Program-made: the position numbers and the translations under genes
DNA from: Thermoplasmatota archaeon
GTDB lineage: Archaea; Thermoplasmatota; Thermoplasmata; RBG-16-68-12; JAJISG01
Length of the DNA: 5,423 nt
Direction of reading: 5' to 3'
Assembly: GCA_022848835.1 (NCBI GenBank)
Contig: JAJISG010000003.1
Span: 1 to 5,423, forward strand
Shown: in pieces, positions 1-5,423 of the stretch
Layout of the letters: each line of letters starts with the position of its first letter
Numbering within the stretch: position 1 is the stretch's first letter
The notes under the pieces: model-generated
Told to the model about the DNA's origin: nothing
What the model saw: only the letters and a program-made list of their open reading frames with translations
Databases searched by the model: none

Positions 1-2
1 CC

Positions 3-239
3 AGGATAACAGATGTGGCCCTGGGTCGGAGGGTGTCCTTCGGCCACCTAATCCCATCTTACGCCCTTGAAAGTATGGATGAGGTACTCCTGCAGCAGGC
101 CGTCGAGAGGACGCCGGGAGTCTCCCTTGCATATCTGCACCGGAAGGCAATGAAGGGCGAGGTTCGTCGACGGATCAAGAGGTTGTTGGAAGCCCTCGGT
201 CTAACCTGTGTACGTGAGGGTGACCTGGAGCCCCTCTAG
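3..239 (+). CDS. dtdA: D-aminoacyl-tRNA deacylase, DtdA (archaeal GEK1 type), C-terminal part
   Basis: This is the 3' end of a gene that begins left of the window; 78 codons and a TAG stop are present. The reading frame is already open at position 3, so the GTG at 15 is an internal valine and not a start. The visible residues match the C-terminus of archaeal/plant DtdA (GEK1) proteins: an ITDVAL stretch, then FGHLIPSYALE, then a segment ending in a conserved basic helix (KGEVRRRIKRLLEALG). From family knowledge, DtdA is a zinc-dependent cytosolic enzyme that hydrolyses D-aminoacyl-tRNAs, keeping D-amino acids out of translation. Its metal-binding N-terminal two thirds lie outside the window and cannot be checked. 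The next gene, kptA, also works on tRNA, but the 78-nt gap holds its own promoter-like element, so co-transcription is not implied. The assignment is fairly sure, based on remembered family motifs. Confidence 0.8.
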   Translation, partial: RITDVALGRRVSFGHLIPSYALESMDEVLLQQAVERTPGVSLAYLHRKAMKGEVRRRIKRLLEALGLTCVREGDLEPL

Positions 240-275
240 TGTCAGACAGGGAGCCTCCGCGATGGCGTGGGGTAA

Positions 276-290
276 ACTCTTTAAAAGAGT
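276..290 (+). promoter_or_regulatory. Perfect inverted repeat with TATA-like core upstream of kptA
   Basis: ACTCTTT (276-282) and AAAGAGT (284-290) are perfect inverted repeats around a single A. The centre reads TTTAAAAG, a good archaeal TATA-like element, about 34 nt before the kptA start. Archaeal transcription usually begins about 25 nt after the TATA box, here near 310, which would leave a very short leader. A repeat covering the TATA box could also be a repressor site, since blocking TBP/TFB is a common archaeal mode of repression. The symmetry is seen directly; the promoter and operator roles are inferred. Confidence 0.5.
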
Positions 291-306
291 TGCCTGATAT
301 CTAGCC

Positions 307-317
307 GGGAGGGGAGG
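307..317 (+). promoter_or_regulatory. Shine-Dalgarno sequence of kptA
   Basis: The G-rich run GGGAGGGGAGG lies directly before the ATG at 318. Its first half (GGGAGG, 307-312) has 5 nt spacing to the ATG and fits the anti-Shine-Dalgarno sequence, which supports this start codon. The second half abuts the ATG and is too close to act as a ribosome binding site. Confidence 0.6.
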
Positions 318-965
318 ATGCTAAAGGAATGTAGATCTCATGGCTTTTTCAGGGGGGAGATCTGCCCGAACTGTGGCAGCAAGGGGAAGTTCCTCCTGAA
401 TGAGAACGAGTTGGATCTCCTCGGCAGGACCTTGGCGGGAGTCCTCCGTCATTTCCCCCAGAGGTATGGCGTCGAGATGGATGAACACGGTTGGGTGGAC
501 CTCCGTGACCTCGTCACGGCCATCCAGATCAGACAGAGGAAGTTCAGGTTCCTGAAGCCCCATCACATCATCGCGTTGATTCAGACGGATCCGAAGGGCA
601 GATATAAGTTCGACGAAGGCCGCGTGATGGCGACCTATGGCCACTCCATAGAGCTGGACCTTGACCTCCCCACGGAGAACATCCCATCGATCCTCTACTA
701 TCCCACGACGGAGGAAGAGTGCGGCATCCTGCTGGAGATCGGCCTGAGACCCGCCGACCGCCAGTGGGTCCACCTGAGCGATACGCTGGAGAGCGCCATG
801 GAGGCTGGGCACGTGAGGACCACCAATCCGGTCATCATCGAGGTCGATGCGGAGAAGGCGCGAGAGGAAAGCGTCGTCATCAAGAAAGCGGGGAAGTTCA
901 TCTACATCACCACCGAGGTGCCTCCGGAATACCTCAGCCGTATGGAGGAAACGGAGGTCACGTAA
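318..965 (+). CDS. kptA: RNA 2'-phosphotransferase, Tpt1/KptA family, with N-terminal zinc knuckle
   Basis: A 215-residue protein that matches the KptA/Tpt1 family along its length. Family enzymes use NAD+ to remove an internal 2'-phosphate from RNA, the final step of fungal/plant-type tRNA splicing; the role in archaea is less clear. Residues 5-20 contain C5-x2-H8 and C16-x2-C19, a probable zinc knuckle typical of the longer euryarchaeal forms. The N-terminal catalytic motif LRHFP carries R44 and H45, two of the four essential residues of Tpt1. The NAD-binding half shows the YGHS motif (107-110), GLRP (142-145) and VHLS (151-154), and the protein ends with the PPEYL motif. One oddity is the position before YGHS: families normally read I-R-A-x-x-GHS, with an essential Arg, but this protein has V-M-A-T-Y-GHS, with Met104 in its place and an Arg two residues earlier (R102). 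R167 may supply the fourth tetrad residue. The start is supported by a strong ribosome binding site. The stop lies inside the 3' end of the convergent purP gene. Family assignment is secure; full activity is uncertain. Confidence 0.92.
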   Translation: MLKECRSHGFFRGEICPNCGSKGKFLLNENELDLLGRTLAGVLRHFPQRYGVEMDEHGWVDLRDLVTAIQIRQRKFRFLKPHHIIALIQTDPKGRYKFDEGRVMATYGHSIELDLDLPTENIPSILYYPTTEEECGILLEIGLRPADRQWVHLSDTLESAMEAGHVRTTNPVIIEVDAEKAREESVVIKKAGKFIYITTEVPPEYLSRMEETEVT

Positions 966-2115
966 CTATTCTATCCAGCTGACCCCTTTCCAGAGCCCTC
1001 CTTATCTCCAGCGCGACCCTCCTGCCGGTGCTCATACGAGACCTCCAGAGGGTGTTCCCGTAGGGGTGGCCTAGGGACATGTGGACGTTGGTCCCGCCTC
1101 CGATGCGGGGCGACACGTCGTAGATGTAGAAGTCCATATCCTTGTCCACACACGTCTGGAGGGTGAAGGGGCCTATGACCCCTGGGGGGAAGTGTTCCTG
1201 AGTTGCCTTCACGTATGCCTCCGCCAGGGGGAACACCTTGCTAAGGAGGGACTCCCTCAGGGTGGCGGAGTTGTGACCACAGACGACGTACTCCGGGTAC
1301 CTCTCCTCCTCCATCAGGGTCAACTGCTGCTCTGCAGGCAGCCTCACGTGGCCATCCAGGGAGGTTTCGAAGCGCCAGTCGATGCCCAGTAGCTCCAGCC
1401 TCTCCCCCGATTCCTCCATGGGAGAGTAGAAGAAGTCGAAGTTGAAGACTGGACCCAGGATGTACCTCTCCACCCTGGCGACATCCAGGTCCTCCCGCGT
1501 TATCACGCCCTGGTCCAGGAGCTTTTCGGACTTCTCCTCATACTCCTCTTGGCTTGCGGCAGTGAAGAAGCCCCTCTCCAGCCTCTTCACCTTATGGGGT
1601 AGCTTCACAATAGCTAGGGAGTCTATCTCCTCCGGGGTCTTGAAGAGGCGAGGGAAGGGGAGTCCAGCCTTCTCCAGGATCCAGTAATATCCCCGCTCCT
1701 CCGTCCTCTCCTCCGACCTGAGGAGATTGCGACTTCCCACCAGGGGCAACAGGAAGGAGTCCTCCACCTCCTCCAGGCCCACATACGACACGAAGGACCG
1801 GTTGGGCACGAAGAGAACGTTCTTCCGGCGGAGCGTGTCCTGGACCTCTTGTGTGATGGCCTCCTTGAAGGATTTGAGGACTATGGCCTCATCTACCACC
1901 CCCTTGAGCAGCCTCCCGGTTTCATCCCTTACGGCCTTGAAGTAGCGGACATAGGGTTCCTCCCGCCCCGCCTGGCACAGGGTTATGGTCCTGAAACCCT
2001 CCTCCACAGCACCGTCGCATACATCTAGAGCCGAGTGGGATGCCAGGACCCCCACTTTCACCTTCTCGCTATCATACCCCTCAAGCACCTCAAGAATAGC
2101 ATCCCTCTGGATCAT
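958..2115 (-). CDS. purP: PurP-family formate-dependent ligase (FAICAR synthetase or close paralog)
   Basis: A 385-residue protein, about the usual PurP length, matching the family end to end. PurP is an archaeal ATP-grasp enzyme that uses ATP and formate to turn AICAR into FAICAR in purine synthesis, replacing the folate-dependent PurH step. Visible motifs in order are SHSALD near residue 26 with DGAVEEGF (N-terminal DUF1246 domain), RNLLRSEE near 129, GIDWRFE near 244, LRESLL (286-291), PGVIGPF (311-317), SPRIGGGTN (335-343), MSTGRR (361-366) and a DRIVT C-terminus (DUF1297 region). Several signature positions differ from what I recall for classical PurP: YDVSPR where FEISAR is common (Asp333 for Glu), GHPY for GSPY, and KRLERGFF in the usual glycine-rich loop. 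Archaea often carry PurP paralogs of unproven function, so this could be a second copy. The start at 2115 has a TATA/BRE-like element about 33 nt upstream. The 3' end overlaps kptA by 8 nt, tail to tail. Confidence 0.87.
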   Translation of the reverse strand: MIQRDAILEVLEGYDSEKVKVGVLASHSALDVCDGAVEEGFRTITLCQAGREEPYVRYFKAVRDETGRLLKGVVDEAIVLKSFKEAITQEVQDTLRRKNVLFVPNRSFVSYVGLEEVEDSFLLPLVGSRNLLRSEERTEERGYYWILEKAGLPFPRLFKTPEEIDSLAIVKLPHKVKRLERGFFTAASQEEYEEKSEKLLDQGVITREDLDVARVERYILGPVFNFDFFYSPMEESGERLELLGIDWRFETSLDGHVRLPAEQQLTLMEEERYPEYVVCGHNSATLRESLLSKVFPLAEAYVKATQEHFPPGVIGPFTLQTCVDKDMDFYIYDVSPRIGGGTNVHMSLGHPYGNTLWRSRMSTGRRVALEIRRALERGQLDRIVT

Positions 2116-2143
2116 AGGCGATCACGGCTGCATATCTCCGTCG

Positions 2144-2160
2144 CTATTAAAGTTCCCTTG
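2144..2160 (-). promoter_or_regulatory. Predicted archaeal promoter (BRE and TATA box) of purP
   Basis: Read on the minus strand, the segment is purine-rich GGGAA followed by CTTTAATAG, which resembles a BRE plus TATA box. Its centre (about 2148) is 33 nt from the purP ATG, predicting a transcript start near 2122 and a leader of only a few nucleotides. The same box reads CTATTAAAG on the plus strand, but the sequence before it there is pyrimidine-rich and a poor BRE, so the element fits purP better than the divergent gene. This is a prediction from motif and spacing only. Confidence 0.5.
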
Positions 2161-2202
2161 ACGGAGGAAATGTATTCTAGCGGGGGTGTATTGGCGTCCG
2201 AG

Positions 2203-3789
2203 ATGAACAGGGAAGCCAAGCCTTCGGGGTGGGGTCTCCCGGAAGAGCGCTATCCCCAAGGGAGATTGGACCGATTCCTTGACCTCCTGGAGGCACGTGG
2301 AATGGGGAGGAGGGAACCGCAGGAGGTCCCGAAGATGTCCGCCGCCCCCTCCAGCGAGCTACTAGAGGAGGACGTCGAGGCTCTGAAGATCATCACTGAG
2401 CTTACCTTGGAGGAGGATGAGAGAATAAGCCACTCCATCGGCAAGAGCTACCGGGATCTGCTTGGAGTCAGGCTAGGCCTTCCAATCGAGGCTACTGACG
2501 CCGTCGCCCTCCCCAGGAACGTCGACGAGGTAAGGCGCATCGTCGAGTTCGCATCTGCCCGGGGGATAGCCATCGTCCCTTTCGGGGGCGGAACCTCTGT
2601 TCTAGGAGGCCTGCGCCCCCTAAGAGGAAACCACAGAGCCGTCCTCACGGTGGACCTTCGTCGTCTCAACAAGGTGTTGGAGATCGATGATACCTCGATG
2701 CTGGCGCGGGTCGAGGCGGGAATCCTGGGTCCGGAGTTGGAGGAGAAATTGCAGTCCAGAGGTATGACCCTCGGCCATTATCCTCAGTCCTTTCATTTCT
2801 CCGTCCTGGGTGGATGGATTGCCACTCGCTCCCGTGGCCACCTCTCGGGCCGCTACGGTGGTATAGAGGACATGGTCCAGGCCGTCAAGGTAATCACCCC
2901 TACGGGGGAGCTGGCCACAAAGGGAATACCAGCGCGTTCAGTAGGCCCGGAGCTGAGAGAACTGATCCTGGGATCCGAGGGCTCTCTCGGAATCATCGTC
3001 GAGGCCGTGCTCAGGGTGCGCAGGAAAGCCGAGGCGACGGACACAAGAGTCGTCCTATTCGATTCCTTCTCCGGAGCGCTGGATGTCTGCCGCAAAATGG
3101 TGCAGGCCGGTATCAAGCCAGCGCTGGTCCGCATCTCTGACGAAGAAGAGTCGGCAATGATCATGGCCCTCGCGGGACTGGAGGCTGAGGACACTCCCTC
3201 CTTGATCCTCCTGGGCTTCGAGGGGTCCAGACTGGAGGTTGTCTCGGGCATGAAGGGGGCTTTGAACATCCTGGCAGAAGCGGGCGGTGTGGACATGGGC
3301 CATGAGGCAGCCTCGGTATGGGAGGAGGAGTACTATAGGTCGCCCTACCAGCGAGATGAGCTGCTTGATCGCGGTTACTTGGTGGAGACTCTCGAGACAG
3401 CGGCGTCGTGGTCTCGCCTCTGGGACCTGTACGCGGGTGTCCACCGGGCTCTTCAACGCGTCAACGAGGAGCAGGGTGTCGAGGGTCTCAGCCTGTGTCA
3501 TCTCTCCCACATCTACCGCGACGGTGGATCCCTCTACTTCACCATGATTGTGCCACAGCTCCTCGGGAGGGAAGTAGAGCAGTGGCAGAAGCTAAAGGAA
3601 GCTGCGACAGAAGTCATCATGCACGAGGGGGGCACCCTGAGCCATCACCACGGCATCGGAGTCGATCACCTCCAATGGATGAGGGAGGAGCACGGGGAGG
3701 CAGCTTTGAAGGCCTTGAGGGCGGTGAAGTCCGCCCTGGACCCCTCAGGAATCATGAATCCGGGGAAGGTCCTGGAGGAGGAAGATTGA
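2203..3789 (+). CDS. FAD-linked oxidase, alkyl-dihydroxyacetonephosphate synthase-like
   Basis: A 528-residue flavoprotein of the vanillyl-alcohol-oxidase fold, most like alkyl-DHAP synthase (ADPS/AGPS). ADPS swaps the acyl chain of acyl-DHAP for a fatty alcohol, making the glycerol ether bond. The N-terminal SGWGLPEERYP resembles the WGWG-type start of ADPS proteins. The FAD-binding domain (about 100-235) has FGGGTSVLGG (127-136), GHYPQSFHFS (191-200) and VLGGWIATRSRG, followed by YGGIEDMV as in ADPS. GPELRELILGSEGSLG (248-263) and the C-terminal SHHHG (480-484) match the ADPS histidine motif, and Y445 in SLYF sits where the catalytic tyrosine is expected. R310 lies in a VRISD context like the human Arg419 region. 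The MNPGKVL ending is common to the wider FAD-linked oxidase/lactate dehydrogenase family, so substrate is uncertain. I chose ATG 2203 because it puts the conserved GWG motif near the N-terminus. ATG 2170 (539 aa, GGAGG only 2 nt upstream) is the main alternative. The open frame back to 2035 would overlap purP and is unlikely. It is coupled to glpD downstream. Confidence 0.85.
   Translation: MNREAKPSGWGLPEERYPQGRLDRFLDLLEARGMGRREPQEVPKMSAAPSSELLEEDVEALKIITELTLEEDERISHSIGKSYRDLLGVRLGLPIEATDAVALPRNVDEVRRIVEFASARGIAIVPFGGGTSVLGGLRPLRGNHRAVLTVDLRRLNKVLEIDDTSMLARVEAGILGPELEEKLQSRGMTLGHYPQSFHFSVLGGWIATRSRGHLSGRYGGIEDMVQAVKVITPTGELATKGIPARSVGPELRELILGSEGSLGIIVEAVLRVRRKAEATDTRVVLFDSFSGALDVCRKMVQAGIKPALVRISDEEESAMIMALAGLEAEDTPSLILLGFEGSRLEVVSGMKGALNILAEAGGVDMGHEAASVWEEEYYRSPYQRDELLDRGYLVETLETAASWSRLWDLYAGVHRALQRVNEEQGVEGLSLCHLSHIYRDGGSLYFTMIVPQLLGREVEQWQKLKEAATEVIMHEGGTLSHHHGIGVDHLQWMREEHGEAALKALRAVKSALDPSGIMNPGKVLEEED
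3774..3781 (+). promoter_or_regulatory. Shine-Dalgarno sequence of glpD that decides its TTG start
   Basis: GGAGGAGG lies inside the last codons of the preceding gene, 4 nt before the TTG at 3786. No ATG exists in frame near the expected N-terminus, so this strong site is the main argument for the TTG start over the GTG at 3825. It also implies translational coupling, since ribosomes ending at the TGA at 3787-3789 are next to the new start. Confidence 0.65.
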
Positions 3790-5264
3790 GAGAGGAAGCC
3801 TTCAACTGGAGGGCTAGAGATGAGGTGCTCGGTGGCCTGGGGAAAGGGTACGATCTCATCATAATCGGCGGCGGCATAATAGGGGCCGGAATCTCCCTGG
3901 AAGCCTCGAAGCGTGGATATCGAGTTCTCCTCATCGAGAAGGGCGACATTGGGAGCGGCACCAGTAGCAGGTCCTCCCGCCTGATTCATGGAGGGCTCCG
4001 ATACCTCAAGTACGGCAAGCTGAAGCTTGTCTTGGAGGCCAGCAGGGAGCGCTACCACCTATGGACCGCCTATCCTCATCTAGTACGTCCTATCGCCTTC
4101 CTCATTCCCTTCTATGAGGGTGTGGGGGAGGGACCCCTTGTCACACTCCTGGGTCTCTGGCTGTATGACCTGCTATCGGGCTACAGGAACTTTCGAAACC
4201 ACAGGAGACTGAACAGGAAGGAGGTGCTGGCAGAAGAACCCCACCTACGATCCGACGGCCTTCTTGGGGGAGCAATCTACTATGACTGCAGTACCGACGA
4301 CTTCCGATTGGTCCTCCTCAACGCCATTAGGGCCCACCTCACCGGTGCCGACATCCTCACCTATTCCAAGGTGGAGTCCTTGATCATGCGAGATGGCAGG
4401 CCAGGGGGAGTCCGGTTCAGAGATCTTCTGCATGGGGGGACACACGAGGTACTGGGTCGCGTGATCGTGAACGCCACAGGTCCCTGGGGCGATGAGGTCC
4501 GGCTCATGCTGCCCTCGAGCGAGAGAAGGTTGAGGCCCACCAAGGGGGTTCACATATTCGTTCCTCACTCCAGAGTGGGAAACAGAAACGCAGTGGTCAT
4601 GAGGTCCCCAGATGATGAGCGTGTGGTCTTTGCAATGCCCTGGCACGACCTCACTCTGGTGGGGACAACTGACACAGACTATGAGGGGGACCCAGACGAT
4701 GTGAAGGCAAGGGGAGAGGATGTGACATATCTACTGGAATCAGTAAACCACTCCTTCCCCCAGGCTAACCTGAAGGTTGAGGACGTTGTCAGCTCCTTCG
4801 CCAGCCTCAGACCCCTCATCGCCGAATACGGGATACCAGAATCCGAGGTTACTAGGGACATCAAGATTGTCCAGGATGCTCGCGGCCTGATCTCCATCCT
4901 CGGAGGGAAGCTCACAACCTATCGGAGAGCCGCGAAGAAGGTCATGCAGACGGTGGCTAGGCACCTCTCCCGAGAAGGCGGGACTCCCTCGAGACCCACA
5001 CCACTTCCGGAGGTAAGTATCACAGAGGCGGAGCTCAGGGAGTTAAGAGCGAAGGCCTCGAACGAGCAGGCGTCTCTAGGCCTGGACCCGGAGGTGGTAG
5101 ATCATCTCATCGCCTCCTACGGGCCGGCTTGCAAACATCTTCTCGATCACTCAAAGAATGATATGCTGAGGCGAAGAATAGTCCCAGGTCTGCCGTATAT
5201 CTTTGCGGAGGTGGTCTACGCCGTGGAACACGAGATGGCCCTGAAACTTGAAGATGTTCTCCTT
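3786..5264 (+). CDS. glpD: FAD-dependent glycerol-3-phosphate dehydrogenase, 3' end lost at a chimeric join
   Basis: GlpD is a membrane-associated flavoenzyme that oxidises sn-glycerol-3-phosphate to DHAP and passes electrons to quinone. About 493 genuine residues remain. After a leader resembling Bacillus GlpD (EEAFNWRARDEVL), YDLIIIGGGIIGAG (22-35) forms the FAD-binding Rossmann motif, followed by GTSSRSSRLIHGGLRYL (58-74). Later motifs are NATGPW (229-234), GTTDT (293-297) and GGKLTTYRRAA (373-383), the classic second GlpD signature. The C-terminal DAO_C-type domain runs to AVEHEMALKLEDVLL, where the family normally continues RRT. Here the sequence changes to CGTIVGK and no longer resembles GlpD. 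The frame stays open to 5423, giving an apparent 546 residues, close to normal length, but the last ~53 are antisense of murD. The start is TTG, overlapping the upstream TGA by 4 nt, with a strong ribosome binding site. GTG 3825 is the alternative. Pairing with an ADPS-like enzyme suggests G3P/DHAP lipid or glycerol metabolism. Confidence 0.93.
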
Positions 5265-5267
5265 TGC
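5241..5267. other. Probable chimeric junction between archaeal glpD and bacterial murD
   Basis: On the plus strand this segment encodes the GlpD residues LKLEDVLL, in register with the family. On the minus strand the same bases encode AKENIFKFQ, in register with MurD. To the left only GlpD is recognisable; to the right only MurD. The two frames lie codon on codon, so neither is interrupted by a stop at the join. By hand count G+C is 74/120 (62%) at 4981-5100 and 78/150 (52%) at 5271-5420. A short shared sequence of this kind is what a misassembly or amplification chimera would leave. The exact breakpoint cannot be placed within the segment. Confidence 0.8.
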
Positions 5268-5423
5268 GGCACAATAGTTGGCAAATGTCCCGTGGCGGTC
5301 GAGATGGTTCGGCGTCAAATTCGTCAGCAATGCAACTCTTGGAGCCCTTCGGATTTGCGCCAATTGTTCGAGTTGAAAACTCGACAGCTCCAATACGACC
5401 AGATCGTCGGGGCCGATTTCGTC
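5241..5423 (-). CDS. murD: MurD, UDP-N-acetylmuramoyl-L-alanine:D-glutamate ligase, internal fragment
   Basis: About 61 residues of the central domain of a bacterial peptidoglycan-synthesis ligase, which adds D-glutamate to UDP-MurNAc-L-Ala in the cytoplasm using ATP. The diagnostic motifs appear in order: VLELSSFQLEQL, a segment ending in LLTNLTPNHLDRHG, and YCAAKENIFKFQ. These match the MurD ELSSFQL, N-x-x-x-(D/N)HLDRHG and Y-x-x-AK-x-x-I blocks. The PNHLDRHG form with Asn in place of Asp recalls planctomycete and some other bacterial sequences, a weak lineage hint. The N-terminal UMP-binding and P-loop part would lie beyond 5423. After KFQ the minus-strand frame continues to a stop at 5151 but with no MurD resemblance, because it is then antisense of glpD. 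Archaea do not make peptidoglycan and normally lack this gene, so it almost certainly derives from another organism. Confidence 0.9.

Noticed and set aside
15..239. A complete small gene starting at GTG 15
   Set aside because: The frame is open upstream to the window edge, and the residues before the GTG continue the DtdA motif, so this is a truncated longer gene.
321..812. 163-codon open frame antisense to kptA
   Set aside because: It lies wholly opposite a gene with secure family motifs, has no recognisable motif of its own, and is expected from codon bias in GC-rich sequence.
2035..2169. N-terminal extension of the ADPS-like gene to ATG 2035
   Set aside because: It would overlap the start of the divergent purP by 81 nt and run through its promoter, and the added residues resemble no ADPS N-terminus.
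2853..3510. Two long minus-strand open frames (147 and 151 codons) opposite the ADPS-like gene
   Set aside because: They are low-complexity shadows rich in Ser, Arg and Pro, they overlap each other, and they match no family I recognise.
4245..4646. 133-codon minus-strand open frame opposite glpD
   Set aside because: The plus strand here encodes conserved GlpD blocks, including NATGPW, so the antisense frame is a by-product.
5151..5240. Continuation of the murD frame to its stop at 5151
   Set aside because: Beyond KFQ the translation shows no MurD motifs and is the exact antisense of the conserved GlpD C-terminal domain, so it is not part of a real MurD.
5370..5382. Short inverted repeat GAGTT-GAA-AACTC
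   Set aside because: It falls within the conserved SSFQLE codons of murD and is explained by coding sequence.
1..5423. tRNA, rRNA, CRISPR array, insertion sequence or defence system
   Set aside because: I found no cloverleaf, regularly spaced repeats, transposase or terminal repeats, and all substantial sequence is accounted for by the listed genes.

Overview
The window looks like a metagenomic fragment of an archaeal genome, moderately GC-rich, with a short piece of unrelated bacterial DNA joined to its right end. The archaeal assignment rests on three genes of archaeal type: the C-terminus of a DtdA-family D-aminoacyl-tRNA deacylase, a KptA/Tpt1 RNA 2'-phosphotransferase with the N-terminal zinc knuckle seen in euryarchaeal versions, and a PurP-family formate-dependent purine-biosynthesis ligase. 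TATA/BRE-like promoter elements agree with this. A euryarchaeote is plausible, perhaps Thermoplasmatota-like, but the lineage below Archaea is a guess.

Layout. Positions 1-239 (+) hold the 3' end of dtdA. A 78-nt gap follows, carrying a perfect 15-bp inverted repeat with a TATA-like core, then kptA at 318-965 (+). kptA overlaps the convergent purP gene (958-2115, -) tail to tail by 8 nt. A short divergent promoter region (about 2116-2200) with a TATA element at 2144-2152 separates purP from a (+) strand pair. That pair is an FAD-dependent alkyl-dihydroxyacetonephosphate-synthase-like protein (2203-3789) followed by glpD, an FAD-dependent glycerol-3-phosphate dehydrogenase that starts with TTG at 3786 and overlaps its neighbour's stop by 4 nt. 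The pair is very probably co-transcribed and translationally coupled. The two enzymes share a metabolic node: GlpD makes DHAP from sn-glycerol-3-phosphate, and alkyl-DHAP synthases act on acyl-DHAP to create a glycerol ether bond. This would be bacterial/eukaryotic-type (G3P) lipid or glycerol chemistry in an archaeon.

The right end is anomalous. GlpD homology stops around 5264, within its C-terminal domain. From 5423 back to about 5241 the opposite strand encodes an unmistakable fragment of a bacterial MurD (UDP-MurNAc-L-Ala:D-Glu ligase). The two homologies meet in a stretch of about 24 nt that fits both proteins, and local G+C falls from about 62% to about 52%. The best explanation is a chimeric join made in assembly or amplification. 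The GlpD frame happens to stay open across the join to the window end, giving a false protein of near-normal length.

I see no tRNA, rRNA, CRISPR, insertion sequence or recognisable defence system. The points most worth following up are the chimeric end, the ADPS-like/GlpD pair, and a KptA that lacks one of the family's catalytic arginines.
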